Shown in pieces: positions 12,001 through 23,746 of a stretch of DNA of 64,000 nt; position 1 is the first letter of the stretch, and every line of letters begins with the position of its first letter. The position numbers and the translations under genes were made by a program. The notes beneath the pieces are model-generated. The model searched no databases and was not told the origin of the DNA. It saw only the letters and a list, made by a program, of their open reading frames with translations. The DNA lies in contig JAITYX010000042.1 of NCBI GenBank assembly GCA_021018815.1, positions 5,012,001 through 5,076,000 of the forward strand, in the 5' to 3' direction. This DNA comes from Talinum fruticosum (lineage: Eukaryota; Streptophyta; Magnoliopsida; Caryophyllales; Talinaceae).

Positions 12001-13800
12001 CCATCCTTATCCACACCATGAAATCCATGGGGGTAGTACTTTAGGACATCGTCCAACTCATGATATTCAAAATCCTGATAGTGATCATCAAAAGAATGGT
12101 TACAAGAAGAAGCTACATATAATTCTAAGATGAATGAATCAAAATGACTAGGAGACTGGTGGACAAATTGCAGGCCCAGATGGTTAGGCCATCATTAAAA
12201 GCAATTACCTCAAGAATAGTGTCAGCACCGAATTCTCTTCTCCATTGAAGCATATCGGCCCACATTTGCTTTGCTTTCTCAATATTGAATTTCCTCGCCT
12301 TCAAAAACCTACAAGGATGAATCCTCGAGATGAAACTACTTGTTGACATTAGTCTCAAGATACAAAATTGGAGTTCTTGTTTGTATAAACCTCAGCATTA
12401 GTTGGGGAGACAAACAATTTACATAAGCATCATGACTGGTTACAAGCAATCAACGTACATAAGCAATGCCTTTGTTATACAGCTTTCTATGGGGACCATG
12501 AGTAACTCAATTGTTGAATCATAACTAATAAGAACTTCTGTATGGACTTAAATATTATAATACTAACAAGTAACACCAGAGACTTAAGGTTCAAAGGATA
12601 CAAAAGGCAAAAAACCACATATTAGTTCTATGAAGAATAGTAAGTGCATCTAGTGATCCAATAACACCCCAATTTGACAAGTTATTTTCATTGAGAACAA
12701 TCAAGCAACAAAATAGACTGTCAGTAAAAAAGAAAACACAGAGCATAACTTGACTGTTACTGTCAAGGCATAGACCCAAGGATATTAAAATGAAACAGAG
12801 TGAATTACCTTAGCAACATATAATAGTTGTCATGTCTTTCTAGGAGCATTTCATCCAAAAGCAATGCCTGCCGAAACTCTTCCACAGCCTGCACTTCCTT
12901 GACATCTCGCACATCCTCAATAGCAACCGAAGCACTTCTACGCTCACCTTTCCTTTTACCCTTCCTCTTAAGCGAATGCCTTAATTTACTAGACGCACAA
13001 AGCGCTCTCTTCTTTAGGTTGCCCATCCTGTTCTTTTTTTCATCTTCAGATATGTCAAAATCTGAAGACTTCCGTTCTTTTCTTTCAGTGCGACTCGATG
13101 ATCCTTCTAAGCCTGCAAGTATGACAAAACGTTCATTACCCTTTGTCACACAACTTAGTATTAACTTTTCACTTTTGTTTATCTTTTCCTTTCTGAAGCA
13201 AAGGGACTTGGTCAACCAACTCGACACATTAGCAATCTACTGGTTTCAACAACAATAAAGCTACAGGACGGATCGTCGACAGAACACATGGATAGTTGAT
13301 TTTCAAATCATGTAGGGGATTGTTGGAAAACTATTGAGATTTGAAAATCTTTAAACACCAATGGGTGTAAATGTCAGATTTTGATAAAACCTTCTAATGG
13401 TGCTAATTAGGGGAGTAAAGTCTAGGTTTCGGTTACGGTCTCATCTCTCCTTTATTTGTCCCTCGCACATTGTGCTATTTACTTACATAAAGCAATGGTT
13501 TCATTGTTTGGAAAAATGCCACTTCGTCTCACCAGTTGATCATCAACATTGACGATAACGAGGACAAATCAAATAAGGTTGAACAAGCAATGAAGTGGTA
13601 TATTATCAGCATAATTCATTTTCGAGTCTCCTCCACCCCCTTCCAAAGACGCATACAGTGATCACAGTGATAAACCCTATAAATTCGATTAATCATAAAG
13701 AAGAATTTTCAGAAAATAAAGGAATTAATTTACAATACTCACCAGAAGGAGCAAAGCAGTCGAACGCCGCAGACATGCTGGAACTCCTCCTCAACTCCAT
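6031..13800 (-). CDS. SFH: SFH-type phosphatidylinositol/phosphatidylcholine transfer protein (Sec14-nodulin), 14 exons
   Basis: Lipid-transfer protein of the plant Sec14-like SFH family, which moves phosphatidylinositol/phosphatidylcholine and supports phosphoinositide signalling. Exons: 13800-13743, 13112-12809, 12308-12209, 12074-11808, 11705-11628, 11512-11411, 11322-11273, 11143-11045, 10929-10858, 10760-10653, 9938-9806, 7577-7175, 6213-6139, 6051-6031. All junctions are GT-AG and phases agree if one base is added in exon 8 (C4 run 11094-11097) and one at the end of exon 12 (T4 run 7176-7179); the protein is then 623 aa. Residues ~36-78 are acidic then Lys/Arg-rich ([15 protein letters not shown]). 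CRAL-TRIO N spans ~92-146 ([20 protein letters not shown]) and CRAL-TRIO ~155-330 ([34 protein letters not shown]). A hydrophobic segment lies at ~476-492. The nodulin-like coiled-coil tail ends [19 protein letters not shown] second in-frame ATG at 13776 could also serve as start. Confidence 0.9.
8781..9477. mobile_element. Insertion in SFH intron 11, flanked by 6-bp direct repeats
   Basis: The 2.2-kb intron between SFH exons 11 and 12 is the gene's largest. Inside it a ~697-bp block is bounded by AGGTGT on both sides (8775-8780 and 9478-9483). Its ends are TAGG... and ...CCTA. It carries a GC-rich stretch (about 9240-9420, repeated GTGCCA and GCACGG) unlike the surrounding intron. The short ends and direct repeat fit a transposon insertion or remnant, but no coding capacity identifies the class. 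Confidence 0.4.
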
Positions 13801-14120
13801 TAACTCTCACACCTCCGAGATAGATCTCAGGGCCTCCATTGACAACCTTCAATGAAGAAAATTTTTCAAAATTAACACAAATTCGAACTACACAGAAGGA
13901 GAAAAAGAGAAATCCAATGGATACCTGATGAATTCATTAAATCAGCGGCGGCGAAGAAGACGATTCTTATTCAACCGAAGAGCGTTGAAATACGTCAGAA
14001 GCTTCCGTTTGGGCAGTCCACCCTGGGAGAAGGGGAATATGGAGAGAGGAGGAGGAGGAGAGAGAGAGAGAAGGCAGAGGAGGAGTGAAAGGAAGGAAGC
14101 TCACAACTTTTTGTTGTTTC
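13801..14120 (-). promoter_or_regulatory. 5' leader and promoter-proximal region of the SFH gene
   Basis: On the minus strand the leader includes a plausible 5'UTR intron: donor ATTCATCAG|GTATCC near 13925, acceptor CATTGAAG|GTTGTC near 13846. Upstream, 14040-14175 is a strong CT-rich tract on the minus strand (GA on plus), a common feature of plant leaders and core promoters. The transcription start is not defined. Confidence 0.4.
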
Positions 14121-16020
14121 CTTTTCTTTTTTTCTTCCATGTTTGTTGTGTTAGGAGAGAGAAAGAGAGAAGGGAATTTTGTGGCAAAAAGGCTTCGCGG
14201 GTTTTCCTTACCTGTTTAACGACGCCATGTAGTGTGCCGGGGACCCATGCATATTTTATCATTACTTGACACGTGTCGTCGTCTCGTTTTCTTTTGGATT
14301 GCCTCTACAAGATTAGGTGGCTTTAATATTCTCTATTTTTTTTTTTTATACTGTCAAGTAGTAATTTGTTATTCTTTTCAATTTAAATTATTTGTCACTT
14401 TAGTAGGTCAAGGAAAATTAAAATTAATTAAATAGTTAAATAGTTAAAAGATAAATTGATTGATATATCCCCATTTTCTCTCGTTGCCGTTGTTTAGTAA
14501 ATAATTAAAGAAGATAAAATTCATAAATTAGTGTCATTAGAAAAAAGTAATAAATATTGTAAAATGACAAAAGTTAGTTAAAGTGACATGTATTTTAAAA
14601 CGGAAGTTAATTTTCAACCTAAATGATAAAGTTAAATGTTCAACATAAATGAAATAACACTAATTTAATTTTGCTTAAAATTCATATGGATTTAATATTA
14701 AATTGAATTTGATTTGAAATTTAATATCAAATTAAATTCAACCTAAAATAATTGCTTCTGCAAGCTTAGAGTGTCAAATTAATGTATGACAAATTGAATG
14801 TTAATGTAAATTCACTTTTAAAAATATTTCATCGATTTTAAAACTTTTACAAATAATTTAGTGTAAGCTCAATCAAAATGACACTAATATGAAAAAGAAA
14901 AATAATGAATTTGCCACGTTTATGCTACCTATTTATATGCTCAAGTTGTTTGTAGCTAGGAAATTGTTTGAATAATGGAAAAATAGGATTTAATTTTGTA
15001 TTGAAGTTAGATATCAAACGTCATATTTTTTAGTTTGTGTGTTATAGTCAATTTTTTACATTATTTTATATCACAAAAACTCATCCCTTTAATCATGTGT
15101 CCTTCGTTGAGGAGCACGCCTAGGATAAATGATAAGTAATATATCTTATGTAAAAGAATCCCACAGTGGTTGCAGTGCAAGAGAAGTATGTGAAGGATTA
15201 CGAAGTTGTTAACGATATCGACGACCAGCAAACTTGAATTTGAGGTCCTGCTAGAATTTGGCAGAGAAGTATTAGCAAATTGAAGGATACTAGGACGGAG
15301 TAACGACTAGCGAGCAAAGAAAGGGGCATACAGCACTAGTTTTGCAAGACTAGGAAACATTATATACCATCTCCATTTGTATAAATGTGTGTTGAAAACA
15401 AATTAGAATTCTACAACTATTTTAACATCTCAATATTTCGTGCTTTATTACACATATTAGTCCAACTCAATTAAAGTTGTGGTTTTCTAAAATGTTGTTG
15501 ATATTCTTATTCTGTCTCTTCTTCAACTTTGTATTCTCAATTCGAATGATGATAGGTTATCTCGTTATATTATTGTTTTTTTAAATTGGATAAATTTAAG
15601 TAATCAAACCGGAAGAAAGTTTGACAGCAATAAGTGGTGTAGAGCAAGTGAGAAATGCGAATTAAATTTAGCAGTGAGATTAAAGTTGAAAGTTGTAATT
15701 TATTCCCCTCTCGTAAAAAAAAACAAACCCTCGGCGGTGGTTGGTATGCCTTGTGTCACGGGCCGCTCCAAAATATTCCAGAATTCTCTAAATTTATCTT
15801 TACTCGTTTCATAATCTTTCATGATGTTGTACAATTATATGGAAACTTATATATTCGTGTAAAAGATAGATCTATGTCATATGATTAAATAGATTTCCAC
15901 CGTCCATTAAGCGTGGTGAGTAAGTATAAAAATCCTTAAATAACTCATTTGTAATTACCCAAAAGATCAACTTATCCAAGAGTTCAATCAATACAATATA
16001 CTGTAAAACACTCTCTCTAA
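14121..16020. other. Intergenic region between divergent SFH and PPR genes
   Basis: AT-rich with no supported gene. It contains a MITE (about 14348-14606). A further ~1.4 kb has no structure I can name. The next plus-strand transcription unit probably begins after 16020. Confidence 0.5.
14348..14606 (+). mobile_element. MITE, ACTCCCTCC-type family, copy 2
   Basis: It shares the internal signature of copy 1: GTGTCATTAG, then AATATTGTAAAATGACAAAA, then GTTAGTTAAAGTGACATG and TTTTAAAACGGAAG. It is degenerate at both ends. The left boundary is uncertain because of a poly-T run at about 14337-14347. Confidence 0.45.
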
Positions 16021-17645
16021 GTGTCCTTGCTTACTAGTTTAAAAGGTGCTAAGAGTAATTTGCTAACGCTGCATGTGAGATTAAGCGCAGCTCTGTCTCA
16101 CTTCCCCAAACGTCGAAAAATAGCCCGCCTTGAATTCCCTCGGATTCGACCCTTTCTATTCTCCTTCCTTCCAGCCTCTCCCCGCCCCCAGGGTCTCTCT
16201 TTCCTCTCGACGGGCCATCACCGCCCGAACAGTCACTCACTCTCTCTCACTTACTCACTCACTCACTCACACACAAAAATCAAGCTCAAAGAATCAAACG
16301 TCGAGCCCTAAATCCATATCCGTTATCGCCGAGTACCCACCAACTCACGAGGTCAAAAGGTACTTGATTAAGTTGCTTAAATCATCGAATTGCATTACAT
16401 TGATTTATATGTTTAATCGTTAAGCTATTTTTGTGGAGAAAATTGATCCATTGACTAGTTGTGGCTTATCGGTTTGTTCTTATTATGGTTGTGTTTTTTA
16501 ATTTGTAATTTGGAGTTCTTTTTATGAATTGGGGGGTTGGAAATGGAATTTATTTATTCACTCTGTTGTATGACAATTAGAGGGTCTTCAAACTATCTGC
16601 TAGGATGTGTAGCAAAAAATTGTTGCTGCTGTGGAAGAATCTCCATCTGAGCAATGCGAGCAAGCAGCTAGTAGGGGAGCCTCTGAGTATAGGAAAGTAG
16701 CCTGGCTTTAAACTTATTAGAGATGAGAGAGAAGGCATAATGTGAATCAGTAGTAACAGAAATTGAATGCAATGAGCAGAAGAGAATGGAAAACTATAAA
16801 TGCAATTATCAATTATGGCTAGGTCATGGTAGGAGTTATCTGTAAATATTCATCTAAAATTAAAGCAATGGCATTTTAATGGAATAGATGTGAGGTTTAG
16901 AGCATTCTTGGAATAGATATCGGAGTTAGCCACAATGGCAGCCTAACAAAGTGGTATGCTTGCAAGGCCTTTTTTTTTGGCTTTTTAGGTAGATCGTAAA
17001 TTTGATTTATCAAAAGAAGTGCGAATTAGAGGATGTGAGAACTAGTTAGACCGAATTTGCGCAAACAAATAGGAGATGAGTTTTTAAATGGTTGAGTTGT
17101 TTAAGCCTAAAAAAAATTGTTACTTTTTTGGAGGATGATTATTTGAAAATTTACTGTTGATGATATCACATGTTGCTTTTTAAAACATGAATCACATGAA
17201 GAACAGTTATTTAATTGTAGTACCTATATAATTTTCGTCTCATAGCTAGTGTTAGATTTTATATTGCATGTTTCTTCAATCTTGATTCAACTTAGTTCAA
17301 ATCCTAGATTTTTCCATATATCATTCTTTGTTCATATTCTCATGCCCACACGTTCCATCAATCTAAGTTTTCTCTGAATAACTTGTAAGCATTAATAAGC
17401 TCTATTATGGGAAAAGGATTTTCCTATTTTCTGAAATTTTATGGGAAAAGGATTCTATTTTAAGGAGATAGTCGGAAATCTTACATGCAAATAACATCTT
17501 GTAGGACAAATACCAGTGAACTCCATTTTGCATTTGCCTGCAGAAATATGCAATAATTACACCGCTGGTGTGTGCCATATCCCTCTTCATGGTTTTCTCC
17601 CAATGGGCTGTTTATATCTTGGATTGAGGGGTATATTTCTAAGAA
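16021..17645 (+). promoter_or_regulatory. Leader and 5'UTR intron of the second PPR gene
   Basis: A CT- and CACT-rich tract (16227-16275, repeated ACTC) resembles a plant core promoter and leader. A donor at 16360 (CAAAAG|GTACTT) and an acceptor ending at 17543 (TTTGCCTGCAG) define a likely 1.18-kb 5'UTR intron ahead of the ATG at 17646. The intron body is AT-rich with no coding signal. Confidence 0.45.
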
Positions 17646-19778
17646 GTGGAAACAAGATTTCAAGCTTATTGGTGTACGCAAAATCAGCTGTTTGAATTAG
17701 ATTCTTCTACATCAGCATCAAGACAAATTGATATGAATGGTAAATTGATGGTTTATCCCTTACTTTCATCTCTTAAGGAATTAATCAGCCAGGGTGACAT
17801 AAAGAAAGCATTTAGAGCCCTCTCTTCTATCCAGCTTCATGTTACTTCTTTGTCTCGTCATGATCTGATTGTGGATCCTATTTCCTCTCTTCTGGTTGCT
17901 TGTTCAAATCTCAGATTGTTTCCTCAGGGTAGCCAACTCCATGCCCATATCATAAATGTGGGTTTTGCTCAACACTATCTTCTATTGCCAAAGCTAGTCA
18001 CTTTATACTCAAACCTCAACCTACTTCCTCAGGCACAATTGCTAGTCAAGGACTCTAGTCTTCTGTCCCCTCTTTTGTGGAATATCCTTATTTCTGCTTA
18101 TATAAGAAATGGGCTTTGCAAGGAAGCTTTATCTGTTTACAAAGAGATGTTGAACTTTGGGGTTAACCCAGATGAATTTACGTATCCATCTTTACTGAAA
18201 GCATGCGGTGAGCAAGCTGATCTTGCTTTTGGTAGAGATATTCATAAATCCATTTTAGCTGGCAGCTGTGGCAGGTCTTTATGTGTTCAAAATGCATTGA
18301 TCTCCATGTATGGAAAATGTGGAGAGATTGAGTTTGCTCGTGACTTGTTTAACAAATTGCCCAATAGGGATTCTTTTTCTTGGAATTCCATGATTTCTGG
18401 ATATGCTTCTAAGGGTATGTGGGAGGAGGCATTTGAGCTGTTTGAACAAATGCGGCTTAAGGGTGTGGAATTGAACATGATAATGTGGAACACTATCATT
18501 AGTGGGTGTGTGCAAACTCGAAATTATGAGTCTGCATTGGATTTGCTTTCACAAATGAGAGCTCGTTCCATGAACTTGGATGCTGTTTCTGTGGTCTGTG
18601 GTTTGGGTGCCTGCTCTCACATTGGAGCTTTAAAACGAGGGAAAGAGATCCATGCTTCTTCTATCCGTGGTGGTTGTGACAAATTTCATAATGTTCATAA
18701 TGCATTGATTACTATGTATGCTAGGTGCCAAGACCATAAACATGCGTATATTGTGTTCTGTAAGATGGAAGGAAAAGATATAATTTCCTGGAATTCAATC
18801 ATCTCAGGTTATGCCCATTCAGATAAATCAGAGGAAGCTTTCATATTATTCAGAGAGTTGCTTCTATCTGCCTTTGAACCAAACTATGTGACGATTGCCA
18901 GCGTTCTTCCCCTTTGTGCCCGGACAGCTAATCTCCAATGTGGTAAAGAACTCCACTGCTACATTATCAAACATCCGGAGTTCTGTGACCGTTTGCTGTT
19001 GTCAAATGCTCTCATTGATTTGTATGCTAGAGCAGGAAAAATTCCAGAGGCCAAGTACATTTTTGACACTTTGACTGTAAAGGATGTCTCGACTTACACT
19101 TCTCTGATATCTGGTTATGGTGTTTTAGGAGAGGGAGAAGTGGCATTGAAGCTATTTGAAGAAATGAAAAATTCAGGAATCAAACCTGATCACATAACTA
19201 TGGTTGCTGTTTTAGCAGCTTGCAGCCACTCAGGTCTTGTGATTCAAGGTCAGTCACTGTTTGCAAATATGTGGAGTGTATATGGCATTAGGCCATGTTT
19301 GGAGCACTATGCATGTATGGTTGACCTTTTTGGCAGAGCTGGATTGCTTAAGAAAGCGGAGGATATCATCAAAAGGATGCCTTACCAACCAAGTCCTGAC
19401 ATGTGGGCTACTCTGTTAGGAGCCTGTCACATACATCAAAACACGGATCTAGGAGAATTAGCTGCTGAGAAGTTGTTGGCAATGAAGCCCAAGAATGCAG
19501 GGTACTATGTGTTAATTGCTAATATGTATGCTGCTGCTGGCTGTTGGAATAAGCTGGCGACAGTGAGGACATTTATGAGGAACTTAGGGGTGATGAAGCC
19601 TCCAGGATGTGCTTGGATTGTTATAGGCAGTGGCTTTGAGCCCTTTTTGGTGGGTGATGCATCCATGGAACTATCACATGAGATTTACTCTTTATTGGAA
19701 GGGCTGACTGAGCTGATGAAGGATGTAGGATACGTTACTAAGCATGCTGTTCTAGATTTTGAGGATTTTCAGGAGTAG
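17646..19778 (+). CDS. E-class pentatricopeptide repeat protein, At1g71490-like
   Basis: PLS-class PPR protein with C-terminal E/E+ motifs and no DYW deaminase domain; such proteins usually act in organelle RNA editing together with a partner deaminase. The frame is intact, 710 aa, without introns. The most likely start is the ATG at 17646; an internal ATG at 17734 (MNGKLMVYPLL) is possible. PLS repeats run from about residue 60 to 570, for example NALISMYGKCGEIEFARDLF, SWNSMISGYASKGMWEEAFE and ISGYGVLGEGEVALKLFEEM. The E region is WATLLGACHIHQNTDLGELA followed by PKNAGYYVLIANMYAAAGCW, and the tail continues through GCAWIVIGSGFEPFLVGDAS. The motif order, the missing DYW and the unusual SGF tail fit Arabidopsis At1g71490 (~681 aa from memory). 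Repeats covering residues ~50-90 are degenerate. Unlike the first PPR gene there is no frameshift. Confidence 0.93.
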   Translation: METRFQAYWCTQNQLFELDSSTSASRQIDMNGKLMVYPLLSSLKELISQGDIKKAFRALSSIQLHVTSLSRHDLIVDPISSLLVACSNLRLFPQGSQLHAHIINVGFAQHYLLLPKLVTLYSNLNLLPQAQLLVKDSSLLSPLLWNILISAYIRNGLCKEALSVYKEMLNFGVNPDEFTYPSLLKACGEQADLAFGRDIHKSILAGSCGRSLCVQNALISMYGKCGEIEFARDLFNKLPNRDSFSWNSMISGYASKGMWEEAFELFEQMRLKGVELNMIMWNTIISGCVQTRNYESALDLLSQMRARSMNLDAVSVVCGLGACSHIGALKRGKEIHASSIRGGCDKFHNVHNALITMYARCQDHKHAYIVFCKMEGKDIISWNSIISGYAHSDKSEEAFILFRELLLSAFEPNYVTIASVLPLCARTANLQCGKELHCYIIKHPEFCDRLLLSNALIDLYARAGKIPEAKYIFDTLTVKDVSTYTSLISGYGVLGEGEVALKLFEEMKNSGIKPDHITMVAVLAACSHSGLVIQGQSLFANMWSVYGIRPCLEHYACMVDLFGRAGLLKKAEDIIKRMPYQPSPDMWATLLGACHIHQNTDLGELAAEKLLAMKPKNAGYYVLIANMYAAAGCWNKLATVRTFMRNLGVMKPPGCAWIVIGSGFEPFLVGDASMELSHEIYSLLEGLTELMKDVGYVTKHAVLDFEDFQE

Positions 19779-21675
19779 AGTCTGAGGTTTTACTGGAGAT
19801 GACTATGATGAGATATGTCACTGGCCACTTGGACATGGCAGACCATCAATGAATTAATGGAGCTCTCAGCTGTGCACTATGTGAGCTTCAGGCTGAAAGA
19901 AACCAGTATATATGATAACCTCTTTCTGGTAACCAGTTTCTTAATTGATTTGTGGTAAATTGTCTCAGGCACTTATTTGATAGTTGATTCAAATCATCCT
20001 CACCCTTTTGTCTGCCTTGAAGAGGACAATTTGTTGTATGCTCTTTCACCTGTGATTGGTAAGTATATGCTTCTTACATTTCTTTATCAGTAACTTGGTT
20101 AATATTTGGCTCTTTGGATTATGGATATTTATCTTGTTCCTTTTTTGTGGAAGGCAAAGAAAATATTTAGCGGTCTACTTTCGGACTCAAAATGATGATA
20201 TGCTCATAGTTCTAGTTGATTGCTGGTCTAATTCAAAGAGAACCAACTGTTCTAACAGGCTCCCCCCTTCTTTCGGTTTGAACTTTAATAACTGGAAAAT
20301 CGATCTTCTGAATCAGTACTGCCCGAACAATTTTCCTCCCAACAAGTAATAGGCATCTGAGTGTAAACATTTAACCAGTGACTGGTAGTCTAAAACCAAG
20401 TGTTTTTGTTGCATTCATATTCTGTTGTAATTTTCTTTTGTAATAAGTTCAGAGAGATAGCGAAACCAAAGGAGTCTCCACTGATGAAATTTTCCTTTTT
20501 GTATTGGGTTCTGGAAAAGGTCAAAAAATAAATTCAAAGGTTGAGTGTAATCTGACCAGTTGGTGCCAAAGGCAAAGCAAGTAATATGAAATTATATGCT
20601 TTTGGCCTGTGGTGTAATCTGACCAGTTGGGAATATTAGCTGACTGTGAATTTCCACTGATGTTTAGGGCTGAGTGGGGGTTTTTTTTTTTTTTTTCTTG
20701 TAAAGGTTGAGTGATTATCTCCTGTGTCACGCAAACTTGATCATACCCATGTTGAAGAGTTGAGTGTCTAACACTGGTCCCGTGTTGGACTCGGTAATAA
20801 TCTTTTCCAAAAAATTGTATATTTTTTGTCTAAAATGGTCTCAAGTGTCTATACCCATATCCGAGTGTCGAGTGTCCGAAACAGGTATTTGAGGCAAAAT
20901 GAAGAGTCCAAGTAACATATAGTTTCTCAATTACCTTTTGCAGCTTTACCTGCTCCTCTTGCACCTCCTAAGTTTATGTAAGTCTAGAAATGATCATAGT
21001 GGATGCAAGTCACTGCTGGTGCTAAATCCTGGCAGCTGGTGTGTTTCCTATGTTTATAACCTTGTGCTTATATTAGCTATGATATCTGTGTGCATGCTGA
21101 ATGGGTATGCTCATCCGAATATTATAGTTGCTTCTTGGTGCTATTTGCATGAAGCCAGGAACACTAACATTAATGTAGACTTTGTTAAATCCTGTTCAGG
21201 TTTTGTATATTTTTTAAGGATTTTGGCAAAAAATAATCTAAAAATGGAAGGGCAGGATATTGATGGCCCGGGGGAGGGAGGAGATAATTAAAGTTGTCAT
21301 AGCTGACATATATAAAGAAAGATATAATGTAGACTATGTTTCCAAAGTTGGATTATCTCAATCATAAAAAATTGAATGCATGCAATGTCGAGTTGAGTTT
21401 GAAGTACTTGCCATCTAGGATGAGCTCCTAGGGGGGAAGAAAAACTCTTTGTTGACGCAAGCAAGCGAAATGGTGTTGCTAATATAATTACCAGGATCTT
21501 AATCACCTGAATAGTTGATCCTAAGTGCAGATCACTATGTAGTTACACTGGTTTTGTCTGGCATTGCTTTCGGAACTGAAATCATGATGGATATATATCT
21601 TGGTTAAACTGGTTTTGTATGTGTTATATCTTTCTTCCGCGGTCTCTGTATGCATTAGGTGGCTTGGTATTTCAG
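19779..21675. other. Trailer of the second PPR gene and intergenic sequence
   Basis: The first few hundred bases are likely 3'UTR. The rest shows no convincing exon. A poly-T tract lies at about 20681-20697. I searched here for the first exon of the CFIm25 gene (N-terminal residues up to the EHNHPH segment) and did not find it. Confidence 0.5.
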
Positions 21676-22624
<949 letters not shown>

Positions 22625-22771
22625 TAGTTTTCATATTCATATTTCTTCTGATAACTATGTTGTCTTGATGTCAGATGCTAACTGTTATATTGTAACCCAG
22701 TTACAGTTTTATATACATTATGAGTGATAGGACCATAAGCTTATTGTTGAAGCTCACAAATTTGTGGACCC

Positions 22772-23101
22772 TTTTTTTTTGTGAGCAAAGGTCAAGTTTA
22801 TTGGTCCAAAGTAACAGCATAATTACAAACTACAAGGGGATATCACAGAATATGCTACGATAGCAAATCCATCCGCTCGTCTTCGACCATCTTGTGCAGC
22901 CTAATACAAAGAAGATATTTAATTTGAGAAACAATAGCAACTAAGTTGCTGTATGTTTCTGACCAACTTGTATTTGTTCCTTGCTTGCCAAATGCAGTAT
23001 ATAGTGGTGCATAATGCACACCTAAGAATTTTAGCTCTTAGATTCTTGCTTTTCACTCGGCTGCCAAAGTTGTGGACTTCAACACACCCAACTGCAAACA
23101 C
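22772..23101 (-). mobile_element. 5'-truncated LINE (non-LTR retrotransposon) remnant
   Basis: Read on the minus strand, a stretch coding LRAKILRCALCTTIYCIWQA and RNKYKL resembles the zinc-binding C-terminal (zf-RVT) region found at the end of plant LINE reverse transcriptases. It is followed by a short 3' tail (CTTGACCTTTGCTCAC) and a run of nine A, seen as T at 22772-22780 on the plus strand. A 3' fragment with a poly-A tail is the usual form of a LINE insertion. The 5' limit is approximate and no certain target duplication was found. It lies just after the last recognisable CFIm25 exon. Confidence 0.5.
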
Positions 23102-23220
23102 TTCACTACTTTGTCAAAAATTCCAATTTATTATGTTGTTAGTCAAATTATACGTGAAAGAGATGCCACTTGGTTATATGTATCCCTGGGTGATCTTTGC
23201 CTTTCCATATTTTTTAGTAC

Positions 23221-23746
23221 AGACAGAAGCTGGTGATGTAACTATTATGGGCACAGAGCTCTGTGCTGCTCTGCATTATTTGGTGTCGTTGAGTTCATTG
23301 GCTGCTTTGGTCTCTCAGTCTTTGCAAGTAATATCTTCCATGTGTCTAATCATTCATGATCACAAGAAGTATCTGAATGTAGATGCATGATGAGTGGAAA
23401 ATGAAATTGGTAGCTTGAATAATATGTGGCAAGTCAAATTGAAAACTTTCATAGTGAGTAGTAAATGAGATTGTGGACTTGACTAATGAGTAGCAAAGAA
23501 AATTGTAATGTTGAATAGATAGTAAGTGGAATTGGAGACCTGAATAATGAGTTGTATTGTACTGAAATGATTTGTGCTTTCCATGTTATTTGCAGTTGTA
23601 TCTAATATTATGACAGTTCATTTCTTTTAAAACTAACTTCCAGATTAATGAAGAAAGTCTTAGAGTTAAGACGCTACCTAAACAGCTCTCTAGAGGATCT
23701 GGAGTCTACACTTGCCTTCAGCTCTCTACACTTGAAAGAGTGTAAG
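23221..23746 (+). other. Possible unassigned exons
   Basis: A plus-strand stretch after an acceptor-like TTAGTACAG reads TEAGDVTIMGTELCAALHYL then VSLSSLAALVSQSLQ before a donor-like CAA|GTAATA (about 23328). A second candidate after TTCCAG at about 23643 reads ESLRVKTLPKQLSRGSGVYT. Both have exon-like borders, but I do not recognise the protein and cannot link them to a start or stop. They may be relics of a gene or chance frames. Confidence 0.2.

Noticed and set aside
12827..13258. Plus-strand 143-codon frame
   Set aside because: It is the antisense of SFH exon 2, whose minus-strand reading carries the conserved Sec14 N-terminal sequence.
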